From Janthinobacterium rivuli (GTDB lineage: Bacteria; Pseudomonadota; Gammaproteobacteria; Burkholderiales; Burkholderiaceae_D): a stretch of 64,000 bases of DNA. The notes beneath the pieces were generated by a model, which was given only the letters and a program-made list of their open reading frames with translations, was not told the origin of the DNA and searched no databases. Of the stretch, positions 55,184 to 64,000 are shown piece by piece; the first letter of the stretch is position 1; each line of letters opens with the position of its first letter. The position numbers and the translations under genes were made by a program. Location of the stretch: assembly GCF_029690045.1 (NCBI RefSeq), contig NZ_CP121464.1, positions 4,836,001 through 4,900,000 of the forward strand, read 5' to 3'.

Positions 55184-57262
55184 ATGCAACTATCACTGAA
55201 CAGTAAAATCTGCGTCGCCGCCACCGCGCTCGCCATCCTCAGCCTCGGCGTCACGGCGGCGGTGATCGGCTACAAGAGCAGCGCCAGCGCCGAAGCGGCC
55301 GCACTGGAACTGGCGCGCACGTCGGCGCGCGAAGTGGCCGGTGCGCTGCAGGCGCGCATCGCCAGCAACCTGTCCAGCGTGTCCAGCCTGGCCGGCGCCA
55401 TGCGCGGCACCAAAAGCGCCAGCCTGCCCCTGCAGCGCGAGCAGATCAATGAACTGACCAAGGCGACGTTGACCAGCTCGGAAGACTTGCTGGGCTCGGC
55501 CGTGACGTGGGAGCCGAACGCGCTCGACGGCAAGGATGCGGATTTCGCCAACCAGAAGCCGAACTACGACGCCAGCGGCCGCTTCATGCCCTACTGGACA
55601 CGCGGTGCCGGCGGCAAGCTGCAAGTCGAACCCATCGTCTTCGACCCGAAACCGGGCGCCAACGACTGGTATGACGTGCCCAAGCGCACGGGCAAGACTT
55701 ACTTTACGGAACCGTACATCTACCCCGTCGATGGCAAGGATGTGCTGATGGCCTCGCTGGTGGCGCCCATCATGATCGACGGCAGCTTCAAGGGCACGGC
55801 CAGCGCCGACTTCATGCTCACACGCCTGGCGAAAATCCTGGCAGACCTGAAAGTGATCGAAGGCGGCAAGCTGGCCCTGATCTCGAACGGCGGCCTGTAC
55901 GCCAGCCATCCCGCGCCTGAACGGCTGGGCAAGAAGGCGGACGACGTGCCGGCCGCCGGCCTGGAAAAGGTGCGCCAGGGCCAGGCGTATGAATACGAGG
56001 ACGACAAGGGCTACATCCACTTGCTGCAGCCGCTGCAGATCCACCCCGACATCGCGCCGTGGAGCGTGGAACTGAATTTCCCGAAAAGCGTGGCCACCGC
56101 CTCGGCGCGCGATCTGATGATTTACACCCTGATCGTCGCCCTGCTGTGCGCGGCGGCCACGGCCGGAATTTTGATCCTCGTCGTCAACCAGCTGACGCGT
56201 CCCCTGCGCACCCTGGGCCGCACCATGACGGACCTGTCCAGCGGCGACGCCGACCTGCGCGTCAAGCTGGAAGTCAAGGGCACGGATGAACTGGCCGTCA
56301 TCGGCAAGGGTTTCAACGCCTTCGTGGAAAAGATCCACGCCGTGCTGCTGCAAGTGCAGGCCAGTGCCGACAATGTGGCCCGTGCCAGCGCGGAAATTGC
56401 GCAAGGCAATAACGACCTGTCGGCCCGCACGGAACAGCAAGCCAGCTCGCTGGAAGAAACGGCCGCCTCGGTGGAAGAACTGACGGGCACCGTCAAGGAA
56501 AACGCCGACCATGCGCGCCAGGCCAATCAACTAGCCGCTTCCGCCTCCAGCGTGGCGCAAAAGAGCGGCGAAGTGGTCGGCAAGGTGATAGCAACGATGA
56601 CGTCGATTAACGACTCGTCCAACAAGATCGTCGACATCATCAGCGTCATCGACGGCATCGCCTTCCAGACGAATATCCTGGCGCTGAACGCGGCCGTGGA
56701 AGCGGCGCGCGCGGGCGAACAGGGCCGCGGTTTCGCCGTCGTCGCCACGGAAGTACGCAACCTGGCACAACGCTCGGCCGCGGCGGCCAAGGAAATCAAG
56801 CTGCTGATCGACGATTCCGTGGGCAAGGTGGCCACCGGCAGCAAGCTCGTCGATGAGGCGGGCGCCACCATGGAGCAAGTGGTCGACAGCGTGCGCAAGG
56901 TCACCGCCATCATGGCCGACATCAGCGTCGCCACCACCGAGCAAAGCGACGGCATCGCCCAGGTCAACCAGGCGCTGGCGCAAATGGATGGCGTGACGCA
57001 GCAAAACGCGGCCCTCGTCGAGGAAGCGGCAGCGGCCGCCGAAAGCCTGCAAGACCAGGCCAGCCATCTGGCCGACGTGGTCAGCGTCTTCAAGCTGGGC
57101 GAGCAAGCGCGCCAGCCAGCGCTGGCAGCAGCACCGGCCGCGCCGCGCGCCGCGACGCCCAAAACACCGACGCCAGCCAAGCGCCTGAATGTTGCCAAGC
57201 CGCAAGCAACACAGCACGCGCCCGCCAAGGCGCCGGCAGGTGATGACTGGGAAGAGTTTTAA
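55184..57262 (+). CDS. Methyl-accepting chemotaxis protein with dCache sensor
   Basis: A 692-residue chemoreceptor: TM1 at about 8-29, a periplasmic double Cache domain (30-300, [38 protein letters not shown]), TM2 at about 309-333, HAMP (334-386), and the cytoplasmic signalling domain with the [17 protein letters not shown] hairpin tip. It ends DDWEEF, a possible CheR/CheB docking pentapeptide. dCache ligands are often amino acids, amines or organic acids. AAGGA precedes the ATG. The TorF-type porin upstream may be cotranscribed. Confidence 0.94.
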   Translation: MQLSLNSKICVAATALAILSLGVTAAVIGYKSSASAEAAALELARTSAREVAGALQARIASNLSSVSSLAGAMRGTKSASLPLQREQINELTKATLTSSEDLLGSAVTWEPNALDGKDADFANQKPNYDASGRFMPYWTRGAGGKLQVEPIVFDPKPGANDWYDVPKRTGKTYFTEPYIYPVDGKDVLMASLVAPIMIDGSFKGTASADFMLTRLAKILADLKVIEGGKLALISNGGLYASHPAPERLGKKADDVPAAGLEKVRQGQAYEYEDDKGYIHLLQPLQIHPDIAPWSVELNFPKSVATASARDLMIYTLIVALLCAAATAGILILVVNQLTRPLRTLGRTMTDLSSGDADLRVKLEVKGTDELAVIGKGFNAFVEKIHAVLLQVQASADNVARASAEIAQGNNDLSARTEQQASSLEETAASVEELTGTVKENADHARQANQLAASASSVAQKSGEVVGKVIATMTSINDSSNKIVDIISVIDGIAFQTNILALNAAVEAARAGEQGRGFAVVATEVRNLAQRSAAAAKEIKLLIDDSVGKVATGSKLVDEAGATMEQVVDSVRKVTAIMADISVATTEQSDGIAQVNQALAQMDGVTQQNAALVEEAAAAAESLQDQASHLADVVSVFKLGEQARQPALAAAPAAPRAATPKTPTPAKRLNVAKPQATQHAPAKAPAGDDWEEF

Positions 57263-57307
57263 GCCGGACATTTCCGGCTTCGGCCGGCGCCATGTTCAGG
57301 CGCCGGC
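57261..57307 (+). terminator. Two hairpins after the chemoreceptor gene
   Basis: AAGCCGGA/TCCGGCTT (57261-57280) overlaps the stop codon and GCCGGCGCC/GGCGCCGGC (57283-57307) follows; both are perfect. Neither has a long T-run, so they form a weak or Rho-assisted end. Confidence 0.45.
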
Positions 57308-57413
57308 ACGCGTTTCATAATCTGCCATCTCCATACCTGCCTCACGCATTACCATGCGCGGCACCCGCCTGTTTCTCCTCCCCGCCATTCAATGGCCGCA
57401 CTTTCAATCCAAG

Positions 57414-57441
57414 TATTGCGGCCCATTTATTGCGGCCCATT
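57414..57441. repeat. Perfect tandem 14-bp repeat upstream of lipoprotein 1
   Basis: TATTGCGGCCCATT occurs twice with no spacer. It lies 35 bases before the TATAAT box of the lipoprotein gene and could be a recent duplication or a binding-site pair. Its role is unknown. Confidence 0.6.
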
Positions 57442-57475
57442 TCAGATTTCAAAAAAATAAGATGCTCATGTACTT

Positions 57476-57481
57476 TATAAT
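57476..57481 (+). promoter_or_regulatory. TATAAT -10 box of lipoprotein 1
   Basis: A perfect -10 hexamer 54 bases before the start codon; no good -35 is seen. The other lipoprotein gene has the same box at a similar distance. Confidence 0.4.
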
Positions 57482-57535
57482 ATCGCCGCGCATACGGCAC
57501 GCTTTCAGCCGGTTGAAGATTGATAGGAATAACGC

Positions 57536-58210
57536 ATGAAAAAAGTACTGGCATTATTAATGGTATCGGGCACGGTGGCATTGACCGGCTGCGGTGGTGG
57601 CAGCGATGGCAATAGCGGTGCGAATAGCGGTGCGAATGGCGCCAGCGGTGATGTAGCCGTTCCCGTTCCGCCAGTGGTGGTCGCGCCCCCGCCTCCGCCG
57701 GCACTGGCCGCTTATGTTGGCACTTGGCAACCCGCTTGTGACGACCAATACCGCCAGCGCCTCGTCGTCGCCCTCAAAGGCGATGGCAGTGGCGCTTTGG
57801 AAATGTCGACCTACGGCGAAACCTTCGCCACTTCCGATTGCAGCGGTCCCGTGCAATTTACGGAAACCACGAGTGAAAAGATTACCGCGACGCCAGATGG
57901 CGCAGGTAATATTCAGCTCAAGCTGACGGCGGACAGCCCGGCTTCGGACATCCGCATCGACAAGGTCGTATCGTCGCTTCCAGCCCACACCGTCCAGATT
58001 ACGGGTCCGGCCGTCACCACCGTGATGCTGAATGGCAAACCTCATTGGCACATCAATGATGGCAATGGCAACACCACGGACATTCCGGATACCGGCATAC
58101 AAACGGCAGTAAGTGGCAAGGGTGGCTTTTACCTGCGCGGTAACGAATTGTTTACCGTAATGGAAAAAGACGGTGCTTATGTGCTCGATATGCGCTATGT
58201 AAAACAATAA
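57536..58210 (+). CDS. Lipoprotein of unknown function, paralogue 1
   Basis: A 224-residue envelope lipoprotein. The signal ends in a lipobox LTGC near residue 19, followed by a Gly/Asn/Ser-rich linker and a Pro/Val segment. The mature domain starts AAYVGTWQPACDDQYRQRLVVALKGDGSG and has GETFATSDCSGPV, with the Cys pair conserved in paralogue 2, and ends VYVLDMRYVKQ-like. No known domain. It is 35-40% similar by eye to the gene at 58428; the two arose by duplication. Confidence 0.8.
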   Translation: MKKVLALLMVSGTVALTGCGGGSDGNSGANSGANGASGDVAVPVPPVVVAPPPPPALAAYVGTWQPACDDQYRQRLVVALKGDGSGALEMSTYGETFATSDCSGPVQFTETTSEKITATPDGAGNIQLKLTADSPASDIRIDKVVSSLPAHTVQITGPAVTTVMLNGKPHWHINDGNGNTTDIPDTGIQTAVSGKGGFYLRGNELFTVMEKDGAYVLDMRYVKQ

Positions 58211-58373
58211 AATCAGCCAAGAATTAGCCATTGCGCCGCACAGTCGGCGCAATGCGTAGCAGCTACATCACATTTCCCCTGCAGTCCATCAAACCATTTC
58301 AGCGCATTGTCGCGACTTGATCAAAATCAATTCAGCGATAGATTTGGTGAGATTTTCCCCTTATTAATACTCC

Positions 58374-58379
58374 TATAAT
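58374..58379 (+). promoter_or_regulatory. TATAAT -10 box of lipoprotein 2
   Basis: A perfect -10 hexamer 48 bases before the start codon. As for lipoprotein 1 the -35 is poor. Upstream (58230-58253) is a 9-bp stem ATTGCGCCG/CGGCGCAAT without a T-run, which may end the lipoprotein 1 transcript. Confidence 0.4.
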
Positions 58380-58427
58380 CAGGCCGCGTTGACGGCACGC
58401 ACCGCTGCCGGATAAAAAGGACTTTGA

Positions 58428-59048
58428 ATGAAAACATTATTGGCAGTATTGGCCGGCTCGGCCGCGGCACTCCTGACGGGCTGCGGCGGTGGCGGCGGCG
58501 GTTCCACGCAGCAGCTTGCCGGCGATTCCGGCACCACCTCGCCGCTGGCCGCGTATATCGGCACGTGGCAATCGGCTTGCGACGATCACGACCGTCAAAT
58601 GCTCGTCATCGCGCTCAAGAACGACGGCAGCGGCTCGCTGGAACTGACGCCAACCGGCGAAACCTACTTCAAGGCCGATTGCTCCGGCCCCGTGATCGCG
58701 ACGGACGGCATGAGCGCGAAGATCACCGGCAAGCCGGACGGCACCGCCGATATGCTGATCAAGCTGGCGGAAAATGCGGCGGCAACGAGCTTGCGCGTCG
58801 ATAAGTTCACCTCGTCGGTGCCGGCCTATGCCTTCCAGCGCAGCGGCGCCACGGTGAAATATGTGCTGCGCGATAACCAGCAGCAATGGTGCGTCGATGT
58901 GGACAATGGCGAATCGTGCCTGTGGGACGAAGGCATGCAGCCGGCGCTAAGCGTCCCCGGCGGCCTGTCCTTGCGCGGCAACGACCTGTATTCGGTGGTG
59001 CTGGACAAGGGCGTGTATGTGCTGGACATGCACTACGTAAAAAAATAA
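58428..59048 (+). CDS. Lipoprotein of unknown function, paralogue 2
   Basis: A 206-residue lipoprotein with lipobox LTGC and a Gly-rich linker. The domain shares AAYIGTWQSACDDHDRQMLVIALKNDGSGS, TGETYFKADCSGPV, SLRVDKFTSSVPAYAFQ and the C-terminal VLDMHYVKK with paralogue 1, and adds a Cys pair in WCVDVDNGESCLW. AAAGGA precedes the ATG. Both genes have separate promoters, so they may be expressed differently. Confidence 0.8.
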   Translation: MKTLLAVLAGSAAALLTGCGGGGGGSTQQLAGDSGTTSPLAAYIGTWQSACDDHDRQMLVIALKNDGSGSLELTPTGETYFKADCSGPVIATDGMSAKITGKPDGTADMLIKLAENAAATSLRVDKFTSSVPAYAFQRSGATVKYVLRDNQQQWCVDVDNGESCLWDEGMQPALSVPGGLSLRGNDLYSVVLDKGVYVLDMHYVKK

Positions 59049-59379
59049 GCGCATGAGCTGCTGCGGCCACGTCCTGGACTCGTGGCCGTGAGCAGCTGTC
59101 TGCGCAAAATCAAACAGACATTGCAAAAATACAAAGCTAACCTGTTAAAAAAACAGGCGCTTGTCATCCCGCACCACACCTTTCCCCTGCCCTCCCACGC
59201 TGCACTGGACGCCCTGCTGCCCGGCTGCTGGAGCGGCGCTGGGCGCCGGCCCTGTGCCGCGATATCGTCGCCGGCGCGCAAGACCATCCCTCGACACTGT
59301 GACGGCGCGCCGGCAAAAAAAATCGCCGGACCGGATTGACTCCGGGCCGGCGATCAGGTCTAGCCTGAGGGCTAGTTGA
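59049..59379. other. 331-bp convergent gap, lipoprotein 2 and autotransporter
   Basis: No gene. It has a strong stem at 59056-59097 (AGCTGCT, CGGCCACG and their complements) that may end lipoprotein 2, the autotransporter terminator at 59314-59354 and a perfect 6-bp hairpin CTAGCC-TGAG-GGCTAG at 59360-59375. Confidence 0.6.
59314..59354 (-). terminator. Rho-independent terminator of the autotransporter
   Basis: On the minus strand ATCGCCGG-CCGG pairs with CCGG-CCGGCGAT, with one-base mismatches and a short loop, and is followed by a run of T. It lies about 25 bases past the stop codon. Confidence 0.88.
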
Positions 59380-62300
59380 TTACTTGAGCGGCATGGCGAT
59401 ACCGAACATCACCGACTGGGTCCGCCCGCTATCGATGTTCAGATTGCTGTTGTAGTCCAGTGTAATGGTCATGCCGTTCGACAGCAGCAGTTTCACGCCC
59501 AGCCCCGCCGTCCAGTTACCCGTCTGCTGCGGCACCGTGCGGATCACGTACACGGGACCATCGGCCGCCAGGTCGGCATATGCCAGGCGCGCATCGTCGG
59601 CGCCCTGGAACTGGTGCCGGTACTCAAGCCGCGCGCGCGGGAACCACGTGCCCAGGCCGCCCACATAGATGCCCTCGGCCCGCACACCGAGCGCGCCGAT
59701 GCGCGAACGCACGGTCTGCTTGAAGTAGTTGAGCGCGTTGATGCCCGCCGCCTTCTCCGTGTACGGATCAAGCTTGGCCGACATCAGTTCCACGCGGCCA
59801 TACGGCGACCACATCCAGGTTTCCTGGCGCATCTCGATACCGCCGACCAGCGCGCCAAACACCTGCTTGCCGTCGCGCTCGCCCGTGGCGAAACCGCTGC
59901 CGTCACTCAGGTAGCGCGAGGCGTCGTATTGCAGGGTGCCGTAGCCGAGCACGCCGTCAAGGAAGACGCCCTTGCTCGGACGCAGGCTGCCATACACGGC
60001 CGCCACGGCGCTGTCGGCCGTGCTGCGGCTGCCGTTCTGGCCCACGTCGCTGCGGTCATGGCTGAAACCGGCGCCCACGCCCAGGGTGGCCAGGTCGCTG
60101 AGGCGGTAGTCGCCGCCCACGCTGACACCATTCGTGCGGAAACGGAAACCCGTCTCGCGGCCATTCACATAGTGCTGGCCGAAGTCCACCGCGCCACCGA
60201 GCCACAGCGACAACGCCTGCTTCTGCGTGTCCGGCTTTTGCGGCATGTCGGGCAAACCGCTGGTGGCGCCACTGACGTCCACCTGCTGCCGCTCGCTGCT
60301 GAAACCTGTGTCAACCTGACGCAAGGCCGCCTTGCGCATGAACGGTTTCACGGCCGTGCCGAACACGCGGTCCGCTTCGTCCGCCTGCCAGCGCGCCAGC
60401 GCCGCCGTCGGATTGCCGCTGTCGTTCGGCGGCGTCAGGCTCAGGCCAAAGTTCGAACGTCCCCAGCCATCGCCATGCAGGCTTTCCAGGCGCTGCGTGA
60501 AGTTCGACAGCTGCGCGCTGGCAAAGCGCCGCGCCGCATCGGCTTGCGCCGCCTGCAGGCCGATCACTTCCGGATCGACGGACGGGTCGCGCCGCGCCGT
60601 CACGGTCACGTTGACCACGCCCGGTTTCGAGGTGGCGAAGGCATTGCTCAGGGTGTAGCTGACGACGGCCGCGCCGGCGAACTTGCCCGAGGCCGCAAAG
60701 CTCAGCTGGTACGACGGCTTGCCGGCCGTGCCGACATCGCGCACCACCACCTTGCCCGCTTCCGCCGGCGCCACGCTCAGGACATTGGCCGCCGTGAACG
60801 GGCCGCCCGTGGCGCCCGCCGTCAGGTCGACGGTGACCGTCAGGCCGGCCACCACCGTGGCGCTCTGGCTGAGCACTTGCGGCATCGGATTGACGGCTAT
60901 CGTCGACGTCACCGGCGCCGAGGTGCCGAACGCGTTCGACACGGTGTAGCCGATGCGGATGTCGCCGCTGGTGTTGATGCCTGGCGTGTAGACGATGTCC
61001 AGGCCATTGACCACCGCCGTGCCGCTGGCCGGCTGCGTGGTGATGGCCACCGCCGTGAACGGCCCGCCCGTCGCGCCTTGCGTCACGTTCAAGGTCACCG
61101 GCGTGCCGGCCAATACCGTCGCCGTCTTGGCGACCGGCACCGGCACGGGCTGCGGCGCCACCGTCAGGCTGACCGTGGCCGGCGCGGACGTGCCGCCCGG
61201 ACCCGTCGCCGTGTAGCTAAAGGCGTCAGGGCCGAAGTAGTTGGCATTCGGCACATACGTCACCTTGAAAGAGCGGCCGCTGCCGCCGCCCGCCGCGCCG
61301 CTCGCAACCACCGTGACGGTGCCGTGCTGCGGCGGCGTGACGATGGTCACGTCCGTGATCGGGCTGCCATCCGTCGACGCGATGGTCAGGCTCACTTCCT
61401 GGTTGGACGAGGTGGTCGCCGTTTCATTCGGCACCGGCGGCGGCGCCTGGTTCACCTGCAGGGTCAGCGCCTGCTGCACCGTGAACTGGTGCGCATCCTT
61501 CGCTTGCAAGGTGAAGTTGTAGCTGCCCGCCACCGTCGGCGTGCCGCTGACGATACCGGTCGCCGCATTGAGCACCAGGCCGGTCGGCAAGGCGCCGCTG
61601 CTCAGCGAATACGCATATGGCGCGACGCCGCCAGCGGCCGTGAATGCCTGGCTATATGCGTCGCCGGCGCGGATCGCCGCCAGGCTGGCCGGCGTCAGTG
61701 TCAATACCGGCGCCGCCACGGCCAGGGTATAGCTGTTGGTCGCGCTGAACGGCGCGCCCGTGCCCGTGCTGCTGTCGGTGACCTTGATGCTGAACGGGAA
61801 GCTGCCGGCCACATTCGTCGTGCCTGACAGTACGCCGGTGGCAGTGTTCAGGCTCAGGCCGGCAGGCAGGCTGCCGCTGGTCACGCTGTAGGTGTACGGC
61901 GCTGTGCCGCCCGTCGCCGTCAGGGCTGTGCTGTAAGCCGCTTCCGCCGTCGGGTTAGGCAGGCTGGCCGGGGCCAGGCTGACCGTGGCCGAGGCAACAA
62001 CCAGGGTATAGCTTTGCGCACCGGTAAACAGGTGCGCATCGGCCGCCTGCACCGTCAAGGTAAAACTGCCACCCGCCGTTGGCGTGCCGCTGAGCAAACC
62101 GCTGGCGTTCAAGGTCAGGCCAGCAGGCAGGCTGCCGCTCGACAGCGTGTAGGCATAGGGAGCAACGCCGCCGCTGGCCATCAGTTGCTGGCTGTACGCC
62201 GTGGCCACGGTCGCCGCCGGCAAGGTGGCTGGCGTGACCGTGATGGTCGGTGCGGAGACGGTCACGGTATAGCTTCTGCTTGCGCTAAATGGCGCGCCCG

Positions 62301-64000
62301 TGCCCGTGCTGCTGTCGCTGGCACGCAGGCTGAACGTGAAGCTGCCGGCCACATTCGTCGTGCCGGACAGCACACCGGTGGCAGTGTTCAGGCTCAGGCC
62401 GGCCGGCAGGCTGCCGCTGGTCACGCTGAATGTATACGGCGCCGTGCCGCCCGTCGCCGCCAGGGTCGTGCTGTAAGCCGCTTCCGCCGTCGGGTTGGGC
62501 AAGCTGGCCGGGGCCAGGCTGACCGTCGGCGCGCCCACGGTGACCGTCACGGTGCCGGGAGCGGACGTGCCGCTGCCATTCGTGGCCGTGTAGCTAAAGC
62601 TGTCGCTGCCGCTGTAGCCGGGCGTCGGCGTGTAGGTGATGCTGGTGCCGCTGGCCGTCGCCGTGCCGTGCGCGGGCGCCGCTGCCACGGCCACCGAGCT
62701 TGCCGCGCCGCCGCCCAGGTTCAGGGTCACCGGATTGGCGCTGCTGCCGTAAGCCACCGTGGTGGTCACGGCGCCAGCGACAGGCACGGCAATCGCCACC
62801 GTGCCGGAATACGCGAGTGCGCCCGAGAACGGCGCGCCTGCGCCGGTGCTGCTGTCGGTGGCGCTGACGGTGAAGCTATAGGCGCCTGCCGTCGTCGGCG
62901 TGCCCGACAGGGTGCCGTTTGCCGCCAGGCTCAGGCCCGCAGGCAGGCTGCCAGCGGAAACGGCATAGTTATAGGCTGGCGTGCCGCCCGTGGCGGTGAT
63001 GGCCTGGCTGAAGGCGACGCCGGCCGTCATGGTCGGCAGGGTCGACGGCGCAACGCTGATCGCTGGTGACGCCACCGTCAGCGCGTAGGCGCGCGAACCG
63101 GTGTACGGGCCGCTGCCCGTCGAACTGTCCGTGGCAAGCACGGTGAAGTTGAAGGTACCCACCGCCGTCGGCGTGCCCGACAGCAGGCCCGCGCCGGACA
63201 AGGTTATGCCGGCAGGCAAGGCACCCGCACTGATCGTGTAGGTATAGGGCGCGGCGCCGTTCGCGGCGCTCACGCTCAGGCTGTAGGCCACACCTGCGCC
63301 TGCCACGGGCACGGTGCCTGGCGCCAGCGTCAGGGTGGGCGCGCCGACCATGATCGTCACGGTCGCCGGTGCCGAGGTGCCGACGATATTGGTGGCGGTG
63401 TAAGTGAAGCTGTCAGGCCCGCCATACCCTGGCGTCGGCGTGTAGGTGATGCTGGTGCCGCTGGCACTGGCCGTGCCGTGCGAGGCGCCAGTGGCGATGG
63501 CCACGGAAGTTGCCGCGCCGCCGCTCAGGCTCAAGGTGATCGGGTTGGCGCTGCTGCCATAGGCCACCGAGGCGCTGACGGCGCCCGCAACTGGCGCACC
63601 GAAATAAGTGAACTGATCGGCCGCGCCGGTGGCGCTGGTACCACCAACCGTGGTCACGCGCACATCCACCGTGCCCGTCCCGGCGGGCGCCGTCGCCGTG
63701 ATCTGCGAGGCGCTGTTGACGGTGAAGCCGGCAGCCGACGTGGCGCCGAACGTCACGGCAGTCGCGCCGCTGAAATTCGCGCCTGTGATGATGACCGTGG
63801 TGCCGCCGGTAGCCGGCCCCGTGCCCGGCGAAATACCGCTCACGGCCGGTGCGGCCACATACGTGAACTGGTCGGCCGCACTGGTGGCGCTGGTGCCGCC
63901 AGTCGTGGTGATGCGCACATCCACGGTACCCGTGCCGGCTGGCGCCGTCGCCGTGATCTGCGAGGCGCTGTTGACGGTAAAGCCGGCGGCCGATGTGGCG
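59380..64000 (-). CDS. Giant autotransporter with Ig-like repeats (5' end cut off)
   Basis: Probable type V surface protein; the reading frame runs off the right edge, so the true start is outside the window and at least 1539 residues are seen. The visible part has IPT/TIG domains (one whole plus one partial), cadherin/Big-type modules (SGTSITYTPTPGYSGSDSFSYTA), six He_PIG-type putative-Ig repeats (SLPAGLSLNTATGVLSGT) and three more Big-type modules, then a linker and a C-terminal autotransporter beta-barrel (about the last 280 residues, starting LWLGGAVDFGQHY, ending MFGIAMPLK). The repeats extend from the surface as a stalk, perhaps for adhesion or biofilm; that is inference. The 3' part is intact with a terminator. 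Confidence 0.88.
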   Translation of the reverse strand, partial: ATSAAGFTVNSASQITATAPAGTGTVDVRITTTGGTSATSAADQFTYVAAPAVSGISPGTGPATGGTTVIITGANFSGATAVTFGATSAAGFTVNSASQITATAPAGTGTVDVRVTTVGGTSATGAADQFTYFGAPVAGAVSASVAYGSSANPITLSLSGGAATSVAIATGASHGTASASGTSITYTPTPGYGGPDSFTYTATNIVGTSAPATVTIMVGAPTLTLAPGTVPVAGAGVAYSLSVSAANGAAPYTYTISAGALPAGITLSGAGLLSGTPTAVGTFNFTVLATDSSTGSGPYTGSRAYALTVASPAISVAPSTLPTMTAGVAFSQAITATGGTPAYNYAVSAGSLPAGLSLAANGTLSGTPTTAGAYSFTVSATDSSTGAGAPFSGALAYSGTVAIAVPVAGAVTTTVAYGSSANPVTLNLGGGAASSVAVAAAPAHGTATASGTSITYTPTPGYSGSDSFSYTATNGSGTSAPGTVTVTVGAPTVSLAPASLPNPTAEAAYSTTLAATGGTAPYTFSVTSGSLPAGLSLNTATGVLSGTTNVAGSFTFSLRASDSSTGTGAPFSASRSYTVTVSAPTITVTPATLPAATVATAYSQQLMASGGVAPYAYTLSSGSLPAGLTLNASGLLSGTPTAGGSFTLTVQAADAHLFTGAQSYTLVVASATVSLAPASLPNPTAEAAYSTALTATGGTAPYTYSVTSGSLPAGLSLNTATGVLSGTTNVAGSFPFSIKVTDSSTGTGAPFSATNSYTLAVAAPVLTLTPASLAAIRAGDAYSQAFTAAGGVAPYAYSLSSGALPTGLVLNAATGIVSGTPTVAGSYNFTLQAKDAHQFTVQQALTLQVNQAPPPVPNETATTSSNQEVSLTIASTDGSPITDVTIVTPPQHGTVTVVASGAAGGGSGRSFKVTYVPNANYFGPDAFSYTATGPGGTSAPATVSLTVAPQPVPVPVAKTATVLAGTPVTLNVTQGATGGPFTAVAITTQPASGTAVVNGLDIVYTPGINTSGDIRIGYTVSNAFGTSAPVTSTIAVNPMPQVLSQSATVVAGLTVTVDLTAGATGGPFTAANVLSVAPAEAGKVVVRDVGTAGKPSYQLSFAASGKFAGAAVVSYTLSNAFATSKPGVVNVTVTARRDPSVDPEVIGLQAAQADAARRFASAQLSNFTQRLESLHGDGWGRSNFGLSLTPPNDSGNPTAALARWQADEADRVFGTAVKPFMRKAALRQVDTGFSSERQQVDVSGATSGLPDMPQKPDTQKQALSLWLGGAVDFGQHYVNGRETGFRFRTNGVSVGGDYRLSDLATLGVGAGFSHDRSDVGQNGSRSTADSAVAAVYGSLRPSKGVFLDGVLGYGTLQYDASRYLSDGSGFATGERDGKQVFGALVGGIEMRQETWMWSPYGRVELMSAKLDPYTEKAAGINALNYFKQTVRSRIGALGVRAEGIYVGGLGTWFPRARLEYRHQFQGADDARLAYADLAADGPVYVIRTVPQQTGNWTAGLGVKLLLSNGMTITLDYNSNLNIDSGRTQSVMFGIAMPLK
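61742..62526 (-). repeat. Near-identical 245-bp internal repeats in the autotransporter
   Basis: Copies at 61742-61986 and 62282-62526 are exactly 540 bp apart (180 codons, two He_PIG modules) and differ at only a few positions. Recombination between them would remove two modules in frame. Confidence 0.85.
62541..63600 (-). repeat. Pair of about 240-bp Big-type module repeats
   Basis: Copies at 62541-62788 and 63351-63598 are 810 bp apart (270 codons) and share the same SGTSITYTPTPGY core. They are less similar than the 540-bp pair. Confidence 0.75.
63608..64000 (-). repeat. Tandem 255-bp TIG module repeats
   Basis: The copy at 63608-63755 recurs at 63863-64000 (offset 255 bp, 85 codons) with most bases identical, including VNSASQITATAPAGTGTVDVR. 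The second copy is cut by the window edge and more copies may follow. Confidence 0.8.

Noticed and set aside
57354..57539. Small plus-strand frame before lipoprotein 1
   Set aside because: It overlaps the lipoprotein start and its promoter region and has no initiation signal.

Overview
The window looks like chromosomal DNA of a high-GC betaproteobacterium of the family Oxalobacteraceae, most likely Janthinobacterium or a close relative. This rests on gene order and family content: surE-pcm-nlpD-rpoS, a sdhCDAB-sdhE-gltA cluster with odhA-odhB-lpdA nearby, DUF2863 and DUF3563 proteins typical of Burkholderiales, and a modular GH18 chitinase. No species can be proven from the sequence alone. 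I see no rRNA, tRNA, CRISPR array, prophage or insertion sequence.

Layout. 1-2600: a secreted chitinase lipoprotein (minus strand) with a striking cluster of AAGTGG/CCACTT half-sites upstream, then a 91-bp palindromic element. 2601-7711: rlmD, and the stationary-phase block rpoS-nlpD-pcm-surE. 7806-10884: a two-gene TIR-domain plus KGGTGRT-ATPase/TPR operon, the best candidate in the window for an undescribed defence or signalling system. 11155-15431: a DinG-type helicase, a YdcH-like small protein, a lipoprotein and zapE. 15502-21613: odhA-odhB-(PspC protein)-lpdA, the 2-oxoglutarate dehydrogenase complex. 21871-24187: a LysR regulator and an HxlR/quinone-reductase pair. 24287-30603: gltA, sdhE, sdhB, sdhA, sdhD, sdhC and a HutC-type GntR regulator. 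30909-36385 (plus strand): mdh, a CitE-like lyase, an MliC-like secreted protein and acnA. Most TCA-cycle enzymes are therefore encoded within about 21 kb.

36599-45731: DUF2863, an M14 peptidase/CYTH pair, a TetR regulator, an acetyl-CoA hydrolase/transferase-family CoA-transferase divergent from a LysR regulator, an FHS-type sugar transporter, DUF3563 and an FMN reductase. 45790-51387: L-lactate utilisation (lctP, lutB, lutC, lutA) with a divergent FadR-family regulator. 51496-59048: a diguanylate cyclase, a WYL regulator, a small unknown protein, a TorF-type porin, a chemoreceptor and two paralogous lipoproteins. 59380-64000: a very large autotransporter with Ig-like repeats, cut by the right window edge.

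How the parts fit: the cell oxidises citrate through fumarate to malate with the enzymes encoded here (acnA, odhAB-lpd, sdh, mdh, gltA), feeds lactate in through lct/lut, and imports sugars, possibly chitin-derived, through the FHS transporter. Several perfect palindromes near these genes (30661, 29547, 44678, 51395, 23754) look like operators for the linked or global carbon regulators. sucCD is absent from the window; the CoA-transferase at 40653 could handle succinyl-CoA.
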